Shown here: piece by piece, positions 8,399 through 17,820 of the stretch
Numbering within the stretch: the stretch's first letter is position 1
How the letters are laid out: each line of letters begins with the position of its first letter
NCBI GenBank assembly: GCA_947492525.1
Contig: CANLNQ010000002.1
Location: forward strand, 1 to 64,000
Direction: 5' to 3'
Source of the DNA: an uncultured Granulosicoccus sp.
Lineage (GTDB): Bacteria > Pseudomonadota > Gammaproteobacteria > Granulosicoccales > Granulosicoccaceae
Length of the DNA stretch: 64,000 nt
Notes under the pieces: model-generated
What the model saw: only the letters and a program-made list of their open reading frames with translations
Told to the model about the DNA's origin: nothing
The model's database searches: none
Translations under genes and position numbers: made by a program

Positions 8399-9925
8399 AT
8401 GAGTACTACCATGAACGAGGCGGCGTCGCTGGTCGACTCTGAGCGGGAGGACTTGCAGGTAGAGAGCAAGGACACCTACAACTATAAAGTGGTGCGTCAG
8501 TTCGCGGTCATGACCGTGGTCTGGGGCGTTGTCGGCATGCTGGTTGGCGTCATCATCGCCGCGCAGCTGACATGGCCGGAACTCAATGGCGGCGTGCCAT
8601 GGATCAGTTTCGGTCGTCTGCGGCCCCTGCACACCAACGCCGTCATCTTCGCCTTCGGCGGTAGTGCCTTGTTCGCCACCGGCTACTACGTGGTACAGCG
8701 CACCTGTCAGGCGCGTCTCTGGGGTGGCTGGCTGGTGCCTTTCACGTTCTGGGGCTGGCAGGCTGTCATCGTGCTGGCTGCCATCACCCTGCCACTGGGC
8801 CTGACCCAGTCAAAGGAATACGCCGAGCTGGAATGGCCAATCGACATTCTGATCACACTGGTCTGGGTGGCCTTCGCGCTGGTGTTCTTCGGCACCATCG
8901 TCAAGCGCAAGACGCCCCATATCTATGTGGCGAACTGGTTCTATGGCGCCTATATCCTGGCGGTAGCGGTACTGCATATCGTCAACAGTGCAGCGGTTCC
9001 CGTGACCATGGGCAAATCCTATTCGGCCTATGCCGGTGTACAGGATGCGATGGTCCAGTGGTGGTACGGCCACAACGCCGTGGGCTTCTTCCTGACTGCC
9101 GGCTTCCTCGGCATGATGTATTACTTCATTCCCAAGCAGGCAGGGCGTCCCATCTACTCCTACCGCCTGTCCATCGTGCATTTCTGGGCGCTGATCTTCA
9201 CCTACATGTGGGCCGGTCCGCACCATCTGCATTACACGGCGCTGCCCGACTGGACGCAATCGGTCGGCATGGTGTTCTCCCTGATTCTGCTGGCACCCAG
9301 CTGGGGTGGCATGATCAACGGCATCATGACCCTGTCAGGCGCCTGGCACAAACTGCGTACCGATCCCATCCTGAAGTTCCTGATCGTCTCGCTCTCGTTC
9401 TACGGCATGTCCACCTTCGAAGGTCCGATGATGGCCATCAAGACGGTCAATGCACTGTCTCACTACACTGACTGGACCGTCGGGCACGTGCACTCCGGTG
9501 CGCTGGGCTGGGTCGGCATGATTACCATGGGATCCATCTACTACCTGCTGCCACGCTTGTTCGGTCGCTCGCAGATGTACAGCGTCAAACTGATCGAGGT
9601 GCATTTCTGGATCGCGACTCTGGGTATCGTTCTGTACATCGCCGCCATGTGGATTGCCGGTGTCATGCAGGGCCTGATGTGGCGTGCCACCAACCCTGAC
9701 GGCACGCTGGTCTATGCCTTCATCGAAGCGGTCAAGGCAACCCATCCGTACTTCATGATGCGTTTCTTCGGCGGTGTGCTGTACCTGAGTGGCATGTTGC
9801 TGATGCTGTACAACATGATCATGACCATTCGCCAGGGCAAGAACGCAGTGGCGGCCATTCCGGCCACGCAATCCGGACACGGACATGGCGCTGCACCAGC
9901 AGCTGCCTCTGTCGCACAGTCCTGA
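8399..9925 (+). CDS. ccoN: cbb3-type cytochrome c oxidase subunit I
   Basis: Catalytic haem-copper subunit of the high-affinity terminal oxidase in the inner membrane; it reduces oxygen to water and pumps protons. The 508-residue sequence has about 12 transmembrane helices. Visible landmarks include the low-spin haem ligand His78 (RPLHTN), the CuB region '[10 protein letters not shown]', a histidine pair in 'GPHHLHY', and the high-spin haem region '[14 protein letters not shown]'. The C-terminal tail is a short His/Gly/Ala segment. It is the first gene of ccoNOQP behind an FNR-regulated promoter. Confidence 0.98.
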   Translation: MSTTMNEAASLVDSEREDLQVESKDTYNYKVVRQFAVMTVVWGVVGMLVGVIIAAQLTWPELNGGVPWISFGRLRPLHTNAVIFAFGGSALFATGYYVVQRTCQARLWGGWLVPFTFWGWQAVIVLAAITLPLGLTQSKEYAELEWPIDILITLVWVAFALVFFGTIVKRKTPHIYVANWFYGAYILAVAVLHIVNSAAVPVTMGKSYSAYAGVQDAMVQWWYGHNAVGFFLTAGFLGMMYYFIPKQAGRPIYSYRLSIVHFWALIFTYMWAGPHHLHYTALPDWTQSVGMVFSLILLAPSWGGMINGIMTLSGAWHKLRTDPILKFLIVSLSFYGMSTFEGPMMAIKTVNALSHYTDWTVGHVHSGALGWVGMITMGSIYYLLPRLFGRSQMYSVKLIEVHFWIATLGIVLYIAAMWIAGVMQGLMWRATNPDGTLVYAFIEAVKATHPYFMMRFFGGVLYLSGMLLMLYNMIMTIRQGKNAVAAIPATQSGHGHGAAPAAASVAQS

Positions 9926-9950
9926 ACCCGGTAACCGACGAGACAATACA

Positions 9951-10565
9951 ATGAAAGTGACACACGAGCTGGTCGAGAAGAACATCGGCCTGATGGTGAT
10001 ACTGATCGTCCTGGTCATCTCGGTGGGTGGCCTGGTAGAGATCGTTCCCCTGTTCTACCAGAAGTCCACCACCGAACCGGTGGCTGGTCTGGAGCCCTAC
10101 GATGCTCTGCAACTGACTGGACGTGACGTCTACGTGAGGGAAGGCTGCTACAACTGCCACTCACAGATGATTCGACCCTTCCGTGCAGAGACCGAGCGTT
10201 ACGGACCCTATTCGGTTGCCGGTGAATTCGTCTACGATCGTCCGTTCCAGTGGGGCAGCAAGCGCACAGGGCCAGACTTGCATCGTGTCGGTGGTCGCTA
10301 CACCGATGAGTGGCATCGCGTACACATGAACAATCCTCGCGATCTGGTGCCCGATTCCGTCATGCCGGCCTATCCCTGGTTGGCAAAGACACAAGTGAAG
10401 CCGTCCAGCATCACGAAGAAGATGGAAGTGCTGCGCATGCTGGGTCACCCCTATTCGCAGGAGCAGATCGATGCAGCACCCGCCAAGCTGGAAGGCAAGA
10501 ACGAGCTTGATGCGCTGATTGCCTATCTGCAGGTGTTGGGTACAGCAGGGCGAGGTGTGCAGTAA
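9951..10565 (+). CDS. ccoO: cbb3 oxidase monohaem subunit II
   Basis: Membrane-anchored monohaem cytochrome c that passes electrons to CcoN. The ATG at 9951 gives 204 residues starting with a charged segment and a transmembrane anchor (about 12-34). The haem motif is CYNCH at 66-70 in the family-specific context '[15 protein letters not shown]'. A Met in '[10 protein letters not shown]' is the likely axial ligand. An upstream in-frame start at 9885 lies inside ccoN and is not used. The stop overlaps the ccoQ start (TAATG). Confidence 0.97.
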   Translation: MKVTHELVEKNIGLMVILIVLVISVGGLVEIVPLFYQKSTTEPVAGLEPYDALQLTGRDVYVREGCYNCHSQMIRPFRAETERYGPYSVAGEFVYDRPFQWGSKRTGPDLHRVGGRYTDEWHRVHMNNPRDLVPDSVMPAYPWLAKTQVKPSSITKKMEVLRMLGHPYSQEQIDAAPAKLEGKNELDALIAYLQVLGTAGRGVQ

Positions 10566-10822
10566 TGGGTCTCACCGATATGCGGGTCATCGTGACTGTT
10601 GTCAGTTTCATGGTGTTCCTGCTGATTGTTTTCTGGGCCTATAGCGGGCGTCAGAAGAAGCGGTTCGACGAAGCGGCGAATCTGCCCTTTGCCGACGAGG
10701 ACATGCAGGAAAAGACGGTGGCCGAATTGCAGGCATCCAACGACGATACGAATAACGACAACACAGTAACCGGTCAATCAGCAAACCGGGCAACATCAGA
10801 GAAGGAGACATCGCATGGCTGA
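10565..10822 (+). CDS. ccoQ: cbb3 oxidase small subunit
   Basis: An 85-residue protein with one transmembrane helix (about residues 7-26) and the short motif 'AYSGRQKKRFDEAANLPF' typical of CcoQ, followed by a longer than usual acidic, Asn-rich tail. CcoQ stabilises the assembled oxidase. The start codon shares a base with the ccoO stop, and the end overlaps ccoP by 8 bases. Confidence 0.93.
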   Translation: MGLTDMRVIVTVVSFMVFLLIVFWAYSGRQKKRFDEAANLPFADEDMQEKTVAELQASNDDTNNDNTVTGQSANRATSEKETSHG

Positions 10823-11750
10823 TTTTCTGAGTGGCTTCTGGAGCCACTACGTAACCATCATCACGATCGTCTCCATCGTCGCCTGTTTCCTGCTGGCCTT
10901 TTTCACCTCTCGCGCCAAGCTGCCAGCACCGGTCAACGGTGAAGTGGAAACCACCGGCCATGTATGGGATGGAGATCTGGCAGAATTGAACAATCCACTG
11001 CCACGCTGGTGGTTGTACCTGTTCTACATTACCTGCATCTTCTCGGCGGGCTACCTGGTCCTGTACCCCGGACTTGGTGCATTCGATGGCTCCCTGAGCT
11101 GGTCTTCGGCGGGTCAGTACGAAGAAGAGATGGCAAAGATGGATGAGGTGACTCAACCCCTGTTTGCCGAATACCTGGCGCAGGAGATCCCTGCAGTGGC
11201 AGCCAACCCGGATGCCGTTGCCATGGGTGAGAGGCTGTTCCTGACCTATTGCAGTCAGTGCCATGGTTCGGATGCACGAGGCAGTCGTTCCTTTCCCAAT
11301 CTGGCCGATAACGACTGGCTGGGTGCGGGTACGCCGGAGCACATCAAGAACACGGTACTGAACGGCCGCAATGCTGTCATGCCGCCCATGGCGGCTGCCA
11401 TCGGAAATACCTCGGAAGATGTGACTGCCATGGCCAACTATGTGTTGTCCTTGTCCGATAGCCGACATGATGCAGCACTGGCAGAGAAGGCCAAGCCGAA
11501 GTTTGCGGTGTGCGGTGCCTGTCATGGCATGGACGGTAAGGGTAATCCTGCCGTGGGTGCACCGAACCTGACAGACGATATCTGGTTGTATGGCGGTTCC
11601 CTGTCTTCGGTCGAATATGCCATTAGCAACGGCTACAACAACCGCATGCCGGCATTCGGTGAACTGCTGGGTGAAGGCAAGGCGCATGTCGTCGCGGCTT
11701 ATATCTGGAGTTTGTCCAATACGCCGGAGGAAACGGTTTCGGCTAACTAG
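10815..11750 (+). CDS. ccoP: cbb3 oxidase dihaem subunit III
   Basis: Dihaem cytochrome c subunit that takes electrons from soluble cytochromes or the bc1 complex. It has 311 residues with two N-terminal transmembrane helices (about 11-31 and 66-85), giving the longer CcoP form rather than the single-helix form. The two haem-binding motifs are CSQCH (146-150) and CGACH (233-237), each followed by a Met-containing segment (VMPPM and RMPAFGE). It ends the ccoNOQP operon, and a hairpin separates it from ccoG. Confidence 0.97.
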   Translation: MADFLSGFWSHYVTIITIVSIVACFLLAFFTSRAKLPAPVNGEVETTGHVWDGDLAELNNPLPRWWLYLFYITCIFSAGYLVLYPGLGAFDGSLSWSSAGQYEEEMAKMDEVTQPLFAEYLAQEIPAVAANPDAVAMGERLFLTYCSQCHGSDARGSRSFPNLADNDWLGAGTPEHIKNTVLNGRNAVMPPMAAAIGNTSEDVTAMANYVLSLSDSRHDAALAEKAKPKFAVCGACHGMDGKGNPAVGAPNLTDDIWLYGGSLSSVEYAISNGYNNRMPAFGELLGEGKAHVVAAYIWSLSNTPEETVSAN

Positions 11751-11767
11751 CCAATCTGGCCAATACC

Positions 11768-11797
11768 GATGACGGCGGTCTTGCGATTGCCGTCATC
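11768..11797 (+). terminator. intra-locus hairpin between ccoP and ccoG
   Basis: A perfect 9-bp inverted repeat (GATGACGGC / GCCGTCATC) with a 12-nt loop sits in the 69-base gap between ccoP and ccoG. There is no U-tract, so it may act as a partial terminator or mRNA-stabilising element that sets lower expression of the assembly genes. Confidence 0.5.
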
Positions 11798-11819
11798 ACT
11801 CAACTGACGGTCCCCTACG

Positions 11820-13232
11820 ATGTCCACAACAACAGCTCCGGGTGGCAAGCGGCAAGAACAGATGCTGCTGGAAGTGCGCCGCAAGGTCTACATGCGATCT
11901 GTCACCGGCGTTTTTGCCCGATGGCGCTGGATTCTGGTCTGGTTCACGCAAGTGCTGTTCTACGGGCTGCCATGGTTGTCGTGGAATGATCGTCAGGCAG
12001 TACTTTTCGATCTGGGCGCACGAAAGTTTCATATCTTCGGATTGATCCTGTATCCGCAGGATTTCATCTATCTGACGGCCCTGCTCATCATCTCGGCCAT
12101 GTCACTGTTCCTGTTCACGGCCGTGGCCGGGCGACTCTGGTGTGGCTATGCCTGTCCGCAGACGGTCTACACCGAGATCTTCATGTGGATAGAGCGCAAG
12201 ATCGAAGGTGATCGCTCACGGCGCATGAAGCTGGACCGGGAGCCGATGTCTGCACGCAAGTTCCGGCTCAAGGCGACCAAGCAGGTGGCCTGGATAGCCG
12301 TTGCATTGTGGACGGGCTTTACCTTCGTTGGTTATTTCACGCCCATTCGCGACATGCTGGGGCAGGTTGCCAGCTTTTCACTGGGGCCGTGGCAGCTGTT
12401 CTGGATTCTCTTCTATGGCTTTGCCACCTATGGCAATGCCGGATTCCTGCGCGAGCAGGTCTGCAAGTACATGTGCCCCTATGCCCGCTTTCAGGGTGTC
12501 ATGTTCGACAACGACACCTGGGTCATTACCTATGAGCCTGCACGAGGTGAGCCACGCGGCCCGCGTTCGAAAAAGAAGGCCGTGGAAGGGCAGGGTGACT
12601 GCATCGACTGCAGCCTGTGTGTGCAGGTCTGCCCCACGGGTATCGACATCCGGGATGGTCAGCAGTACGAATGCATCGGCTGCGCTGCCTGCATCGATGC
12701 CTGCGATCAGGTCATGGAAAAGGTTGGCAGTCCCAAGGGGCTGATTCGTTACGATACGCTCAATGGCATGCAGAACGGCTGGTCGCGCGCACAGTTGTGG
12801 AAGCGCGTGTTTCGGCCTCGCATCATCATCTACACCGTTATCCTGTGGTCGGTGATGGGCATACTGGTCGGTCACATAGCCACTCGCATGCCGGTCAAGC
12901 TGGATGTCATGCGCGATCGTGGAGCCCTGTCACGTGAGGTCAAGAACGGTGTCATCGAGAATGTCTACCGCCTCAACGTGATCAACAGTGCCGAGGTCGA
13001 GCGCACGTTCAAGGTGTCGGTCTCCGGTTTGCCAACGCTGTCGATCGATTCGGACGACACCATCGACCTGGGGCCTGCCACCAACCGGACGGTAGCCTTG
13101 CGGGTGCGCGCAGAACCGGATGCCGGGGAGACCGGCAGTAATCGCATCGAAGTCACTGTGGAGGCTGTGGATGATCCGTCGGTCCATGAAAGTGCCAAGA
13201 CCTCCTTCTTCCTGCCTGAACCAATCCAATAG
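11820..13232 (+). CDS. ccoG: cytochrome c oxidase accessory protein (ferredoxin-like)
   Basis: Encodes 470 residues of the CcoG/FixG/RdxA family, a membrane iron-sulfur protein implicated in reducing Cu(II) during cbb3 assembly. There are about five transmembrane segments. The conserved 'WCGYACPQTVYTE' is in the second third. Two 4Fe-4S binding clusters follow (CIDCSLCVQVCP and CIGCAACIDACD). The C-terminal 110 residues form the periplasmic immunoglobulin-like FixG domain. It precedes ccoH by 12 bases. Confidence 0.95.
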   Translation: MSTTTAPGGKRQEQMLLEVRRKVYMRSVTGVFARWRWILVWFTQVLFYGLPWLSWNDRQAVLFDLGARKFHIFGLILYPQDFIYLTALLIISAMSLFLFTAVAGRLWCGYACPQTVYTEIFMWIERKIEGDRSRRMKLDREPMSARKFRLKATKQVAWIAVALWTGFTFVGYFTPIRDMLGQVASFSLGPWQLFWILFYGFATYGNAGFLREQVCKYMCPYARFQGVMFDNDTWVITYEPARGEPRGPRSKKKAVEGQGDCIDCSLCVQVCPTGIDIRDGQQYECIGCAACIDACDQVMEKVGSPKGLIRYDTLNGMQNGWSRAQLWKRVFRPRIIIYTVILWSVMGILVGHIATRMPVKLDVMRDRGALSREVKNGVIENVYRLNVINSAEVERTFKVSVSGLPTLSIDSDDTIDLGPATNRTVALRVRAEPDAGETGSNRIEVTVEAVDDPSVHESAKTSFFLPEPIQ

Positions 13233-13244
13233 TGAAGGCCTGAC

Positions 13245-13865
13245 ATGGGTATTGCCATCAACGCTCCAATTGACGACCAGGACCGCCAGACCAAACCCTG
13301 GTATTGCTACGGCTGGCCCTGGTTTCTGATCAGCATCCCGTTTGTCTCGGTAGCGCTCGGCGCGATGATGCTGTACCTCGCCCTGAGTGCCAACAATTCC
13401 CTGGTGGTGGATGATTACTACAAGGAAGGCAAGGGGATCAATCTGCGGATCGAGCGCGACCGCACCGCTACCTTGCTGGGTCTGAGCGCGACCCTGACAA
13501 GCTCGGAAGAAGGCTTGATTATCGATGTCGAGCAGCTCATGCCTGAATTGCCTGCCGAACTGCACGAGCAGGCCGATACACTGGAATCTGCCTTCCAGTG
13601 GCCACAGGCTCTGGTCATGCAGTGGGTGCATGTGACCCGGGCAGAGCTCGATGGCGAGGCGATTCTGCAGTCCATCGGTGGCAATCGCTACCTGGGCACG
13701 GAGGTCGAGCTGCCGGATTTCGGCAAGTATCGTGTGCATCTGCAACCGGCTGACCAGGCACCCTGGCGACTGGTGAGTGGTCTGGAGGATCTGAACAGCG
13801 ACATGACGTTGTCCATCCCGTACAGGGCACCTGAGCAGGTGTTCAACAAGAACGAGTACAAGTAG
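13245..13865 (+). CDS. ccoH: FixH-type cbb3 assembly protein
   Basis: A 206-residue protein with one N-terminal transmembrane helix (about residues 25-48) and a periplasmic domain. The FixH signature 'VVDDYYKEGKGIN' follows the helix directly. CcoH is needed for stable assembly of the cbb3 complex and associates with CcoN/CcoP. It lies 12 bases after ccoG, in the usual order. Confidence 0.92.
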   Translation: MGIAINAPIDDQDRQTKPWYCYGWPWFLISIPFVSVALGAMMLYLALSANNSLVVDDYYKEGKGINLRIERDRTATLLGLSATLTSSEEGLIIDVEQLMPELPAELHEQADTLESAFQWPQALVMQWVHVTRAELDGEAILQSIGGNRYLGTEVELPDFGKYRVHLQPADQAPWRLVSGLEDLNSDMTLSIPYRAPEQVFNKNEYK

Positions 13866-13905
13866 ACTTGGCGCATTTCGCCAGAGCATTCGGAGTGCAC
13901 TGAAC

Positions 13906-14238
13906 ATGTCGGAATCAAAGGTGTCCGCAGATATACCGCTGGCTTCGGGTAGCCCTGCTCCGGACCCCGGTCGCAATCTGTTCGTGCGATGTCTGATGCA
14001 GGTGGTATGGCCGGCCTTTGTCGGCGCTGCCATGACGGTGGGGCTGCTGTTTTCCGTGATCGATCCGATTCAGATCGAATGGGTCAATGTGCATCTGGCC
14101 GACAACCGGGCTGCTGCCTACACGGTGGGCTTTCTGGTCTTCTGGGTACTGTTTTCGATCACTTGCTGCATGACCTGGTATCTGGCCATCACCGAAACGC
14201 CCAAGGGACGTCCCGGTGGTAGTCAGACCAGGCGCTAG
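13906..14238 (+). CDS. two-helix membrane protein downstream of ccoH
   Basis: Encodes 110 residues: a polar N-terminus, a hydrophobic segment at about 34-52, a second at about 68-90 with two adjacent Cys in 'FSITCCMTWYLAI', and a short basic tail. No named family is recognised with confidence. Its position 40 bases after ccoH suggests co-transcription with the oxidase assembly genes. The Cys pair at the membrane could matter for redox or metal work, but that is speculation. Confidence 0.7.
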   Translation: MSESKVSADIPLASGSPAPDPGRNLFVRCLMQVVWPAFVGAAMTVGLLFSVIDPIQIEWVNVHLADNRAAAYTVGFLVFWVLFSITCCMTWYLAITETPKGRPGGSQTRR

Positions 14239-14268
14239 TCCTCGACGCCTGCATTGCCTGCGACTGTC

Positions 14269-14898
14269 ATGAGCACGCTGCAGATCGTCTGTCTGCTGGC
14301 GATGCTGCCGTTTCTGTTCGATGCGTTTCGACGCTCGGGTCTGGAGAGGGCCTCGCTGGATGACGTTCTGATCTGGGCGGGGCTGACCGCTCTGGTCTTC
14401 GGCATACTGCTGTTGTCCCGGGAGATGCCGGAAGGCATCAGCCTGAAGTATTCCGGGGCGGCATTTCTGGCATTGACGGTGGGATACTGCCGGGCGCTGT
14501 TGTCGATGACTCTGGTGTTGATGATCACGCAGCCCTGGGCCGACATGGGGCTGATTCTGCTGATCGATGCGCTGCTACCCACCTGGCTGATGCTGTTTGT
14601 CGTCAGGCTCACGCGACGATTCCTGCCAGCCAATCCGTTTGTCTTCATGCTCGGTTGCGGCTTTTTCGGCCTGTTCATCGTCTACGCCGTGCAGCAGAGT
14701 GCGGGTGTGTTCGTCCCCGCTTTAGCCAACGGAGAAGCTGCGCTGGACAAGCTGTTCTCCGAGCAGACCGGCTTGCGATTGCTGCTGGCCGGCGGTGAGG
14801 CGACACTGGAAGGCATGATCATCACCATACTGGTGGTGTACTTTCCGCGAGCCGTGCTGCTGTTCGACGATGACTTCTACTTGTCTCGTCCAATGTAG
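14269..14898 (+). CDS. CbiM-like energy-coupling factor membrane protein
   Basis: Encodes 209 residues from the ATG at 14269; a TTG 15 bases upstream is less likely. There are about six hydrophobic segments. The C-terminal 'GMIITILVVYFPRAVLLFDD' and the middle 'NPFVFMLGCGFFG' resemble proteobacterial proteins annotated as energy-coupling factor ABC transporter permease (CbiM fold). CbiM family members bind Co2+ or Ni2+ through an N-terminal Met-His motif, which is absent here. No A or T component genes are nearby. The role is unknown; metal supply to the oxidase is one possibility. Confidence 0.6.
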   Translation: MSTLQIVCLLAMLPFLFDAFRRSGLERASLDDVLIWAGLTALVFGILLLSREMPEGISLKYSGAAFLALTVGYCRALLSMTLVLMITQPWADMGLILLIDALLPTWLMLFVVRLTRRFLPANPFVFMLGCGFFGLFIVYAVQQSAGVFVPALANGEAALDKLFSEQTGLRLLLAGGEATLEGMIITILVVYFPRAVLLFDDDFYLSRPM

Positions 14899-15021
14899 TG
14901 CATCCGGCGTCAAGCAGGTGCGGGTGCCGGTGACTTGACAGACGGCCGCATGGCAGCACAGTATTCACCGCTTGTCCGCTGTCGATACGCAGCACTGTCT
15001 CCTTCTCGCAACGGTAAGCAC

Positions 15022-16389
15022 ATGCCCGGAAATCTGACTCTCGACGCGCTGAAGAGCGCCGCACAAGATGGCACCATCGATACAGTCGTGGCCGTGATGG
15101 TGGACATGCAGGGACGCTTGCTGGGCAAGCGCTTTCATGTCAGCAATTTTCTCGAGACCGCCGTTGAAGAGACGCATTGCTGCAATTACCTGCTGGCAAC
15201 TGACTTTGAAATGGCAACACCGGATGGTTATGCGTCCACCAGCTGGTCGTCCGGCTACGGTGACTATGTCATGAAGCCCGACATGAGTACCCTGCGCATC
15301 ACGCCCTGGGCGGAAGGGGCTGCCATGGTGTTGTGTGATGTGCTGGATCATCACACGCATGCCGATGTTCCGCATTCACCACGCGCGGTGCTCAAGCGGC
15401 AGATCGAACGGCTGCAGGCGCTGGGACTGAGCTGCACGGCAGCCACCGAACTGGAGTTCTTCGTCTATCGCGAAACCTATGAGCAGGCGCGTGACAAGCA
15501 CTACCGCGATCTGACGCCCATCAGTGCCTACAACGAGGACTATCATATCCTGCAGACCGCGCGTGAAGAGGGCTTCATGCGGCCATTGCGGAACCAGCTC
15601 TACGCGGCCGGTGTGCCCGTGGAATGCACCAAGGGTGAGGCTGAAGCCGGGCAGGCCGAGCTCAATATCCGCTATTCGGATGCGCTGGATATGGCAGATG
15701 TACACAGCCTGGCCAAGCATGCCACCAAGGAGATCGCATGGAATACCGGCCACAGCGTCAGTTTCGTGGCCAAGCCGCATGAGAACCTGGTGGGCTCATC
15801 CAGCCATATTCATCAGTCATTGCGAACAAGCGAAGGCAAGCCCGCCTTCTTCGATGCCTCGCAACCGCATGGCATGTCCGCGGTGATGCAGCAGTATCTG
15901 GCGGGGCTGCTGGCCTATTCGGCCGAGACCACGGTGTTTCTGGCGCCTTACATCAATTCCTACAAGCGATTTGCACGAGGCACCTTCGCGCCGACGCGCA
16001 TCATCTGGTCCATCGACAATCGTACGGCCGGTTACCGCATCGTGGCGCCCGACTCGGAGAACGTGCGCGTGGAGTGCCGTATCGGCGGCTCGGACATGAA
16101 CCCCTATCTTGCCATGGCCTCTCAGATCGCGGCCGGTATTGCCGGCATCGAGAATGCCCTGGCGCTCGCACCCGAGTTCAAGGGGGACGCCTATGGCAAT
16201 ACCGATACGGCCGAGATCCCCGCGAATCTGCGCGATGCCACGGCAGCGCTCGATGGTTCAGCCATGTTGCGGGCTGCGATGGGTGATGATGTCGTGGATC
16301 ACTATGTGCGTGCGGCACGCTGGGAACAGGAAGAGTTCGACCGCATTGTTACCGACTACGAGATTCAACGAGGATTCGAACGTTCATGA
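15022..16389 (+). CDS. glutamine synthetase-family gamma-glutamyl ligase
   Basis: A 455-residue member of the glutamine synthetase catalytic family. Recognisable active-site elements are 'ELEFF' (metal ligand), 'GEAEAGQAELNIRY', the ATP/metal His in 'GSSSHIHQSL', 'NSYKRF' and 'VRVECRIGGSDMNPY'. There is no adenylylation-site sequence like that of GlnA. This points to the GlnT/IpuC/PuuA-like branch, which attaches glutamate to an amine other than ammonia. It overlaps an aldehyde dehydrogenase by 4 bases and precedes an iron alcohol dehydrogenase, so the product is probably oxidised in its side chain. The ATG at 15022 was chosen over longer in-frame starts on the basis of family length. Confidence 0.85.
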   Translation: MPGNLTLDALKSAAQDGTIDTVVAVMVDMQGRLLGKRFHVSNFLETAVEETHCCNYLLATDFEMATPDGYASTSWSSGYGDYVMKPDMSTLRITPWAEGAAMVLCDVLDHHTHADVPHSPRAVLKRQIERLQALGLSCTAATELEFFVYRETYEQARDKHYRDLTPISAYNEDYHILQTAREEGFMRPLRNQLYAAGVPVECTKGEAEAGQAELNIRYSDALDMADVHSLAKHATKEIAWNTGHSVSFVAKPHENLVGSSSHIHQSLRTSEGKPAFFDASQPHGMSAVMQQYLAGLLAYSAETTVFLAPYINSYKRFARGTFAPTRIIWSIDNRTAGYRIVAPDSENVRVECRIGGSDMNPYLAMASQIAAGIAGIENALALAPEFKGDAYGNTDTAEIPANLRDATAALDGSAMLRAAMGDDVVDHYVRAARWEQEEFDRIVTDYEIQRGFERS

Positions 16390-17777
16390 GTACCACAGGA
16401 ATGCTGGAATGCGTGTCACCGATCGATGGCAGTGTCTATGCCACACGCCCGGTTCTGACGCCCGAGCACGCCTTTCAGGCGGTGCAGGCAGCACGTGAAG
16501 CGCAACGTGAATGGCGTGATCGTCCGCTGGAAGAGCGCATTGCCCTGGTGAACAAGGGTATCGAGATTCTGGGTGGCATGAGCGATGCGCTGGTGACTGA
16601 ACTGACCTGGCAGATGGGGCGACCCGTACGCTATGGCGGAGAGTTCGGTGGGGTGGCCGAGCGCAGTGCCCGCATGGCCGAGCTGGCGGCAGAGGGGCTG
16701 GCGCCCATCCTCGTCGAGGACAGCCAGAGCTTCGAGCGACGAATCGAACGCGAACCGGTCGGCGTGGTGCTGGTGATTGCACCGTGGAACTATCCCTTCA
16801 TGACTGCCATCAACACCGTGGTGCCGGCCCTGATTGCCGGCAATGCGGTCATGCTCAAGCACGCCACGCAGACCTTGCTGGTGGGCGAGCGGATTGCCGA
16901 GGCCATGCATGCCGCCGGTATTCCCGAGGCAATCTTCCAGAATGTGTTTCTCGATCACGCCTTGACCAGTAAACTGATCAGCCAGAAGTGTTTCGGCTTC
17001 GTCAATTTCACCGGGTCTGTGCAGGGCGGGCGAGCCATGGAGGTGGCCGCGGCCGGCACCTTTACCGGTCTTGGCCTGGAGCTCGGTGGCAAGGACCCCG
17101 GCTATGTCATGGAGGATGCCGATCTGGATGCAGCCGTCGATACCCTGATCGATGGTGCGATGTTCAATTCGGGACAATGTTGCTGTGGCATCGAGCGCAT
17201 CTATGTTGTCGAGTCATTGTTCGATGCCTTCGTCGAGAAGGCGGTTGGCATTGTCTCGGGCTATACGCTCGGCAACCCGCTGGACGAGGCGACCACGCTG
17301 GGGCCAATGGCTCATCGCCGTTTTGCCGAAACCGTTCGCGCACAGACACAGGAGGCCCTGGCTGCCGGTGCTCGCGGTCTGATCGATCCGGCAAGCTTTG
17401 CCGCTGATGACGGTGGCGCCTACCTGGCGCCGCAGATACTGGTGGATGTGAATCACGACATGCGTGTCATGCGTGAGGAATCCTTCGGGCCGGTGGTGGG
17501 TATCATGAAAGTATCGGACGATGCCGACGCCATTCGACTGATGAACGACAGTGACTTCGGCCTGACGGCCTCATTGTGGACACAGGATGCCGAACGGGCT
17601 GCCCGCATTGGCCGTGAGATCGAGACCGGTACCATTTTCATGAACCGTTGCGATTACCTTGACCCGTCGCTTTGCTGGACGGGTTGCAAGGACACGGGGC
17701 GCGGTGCCGGCCTGTCGGTGCTGGGTTATCACAGCGTGACGCGTCCGAAGTCCTACCACCTCAAGAAGCAGTCCTGA
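16386..17777 (+). CDS. NAD(P)-dependent aldehyde dehydrogenase
   Basis: A 463-residue aldehyde dehydrogenase superfamily member that oxidises an aldehyde to the acid. The catalytic base is Glu232 (LELGGKDP) and the nucleophile Cys266 sits in an unusual run of three cysteines (GQCCCG). The nucleotide-fold motif is 'FTGSVQGG', and 'PWNYPF' is present. The start overlaps the stop of the ligase gene (ATGA). The likely substrate is an aldehyde made by the adjacent alcohol dehydrogenase, possibly a gamma-glutamyl amino-aldehyde; substrate identity is inferred from context only. Confidence 0.92.
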   Translation: MSTTGMLECVSPIDGSVYATRPVLTPEHAFQAVQAAREAQREWRDRPLEERIALVNKGIEILGGMSDALVTELTWQMGRPVRYGGEFGGVAERSARMAELAAEGLAPILVEDSQSFERRIEREPVGVVLVIAPWNYPFMTAINTVVPALIAGNAVMLKHATQTLLVGERIAEAMHAAGIPEAIFQNVFLDHALTSKLISQKCFGFVNFTGSVQGGRAMEVAAAGTFTGLGLELGGKDPGYVMEDADLDAAVDTLIDGAMFNSGQCCCGIERIYVVESLFDAFVEKAVGIVSGYTLGNPLDEATTLGPMAHRRFAETVRAQTQEALAAGARGLIDPASFAADDGGAYLAPQILVDVNHDMRVMREESFGPVVGIMKVSDDADAIRLMNDSDFGLTASLWTQDAERAARIGREIETGTIFMNRCDYLDPSLCWTGCKDTGRGAGLSVLGYHSVTRPKSYHLKKQS

Positions 17778-17820
17778 GCGGACTGCGCGTTTTCTACTGC
17801 GAACAGAATCAATCAAGCCC

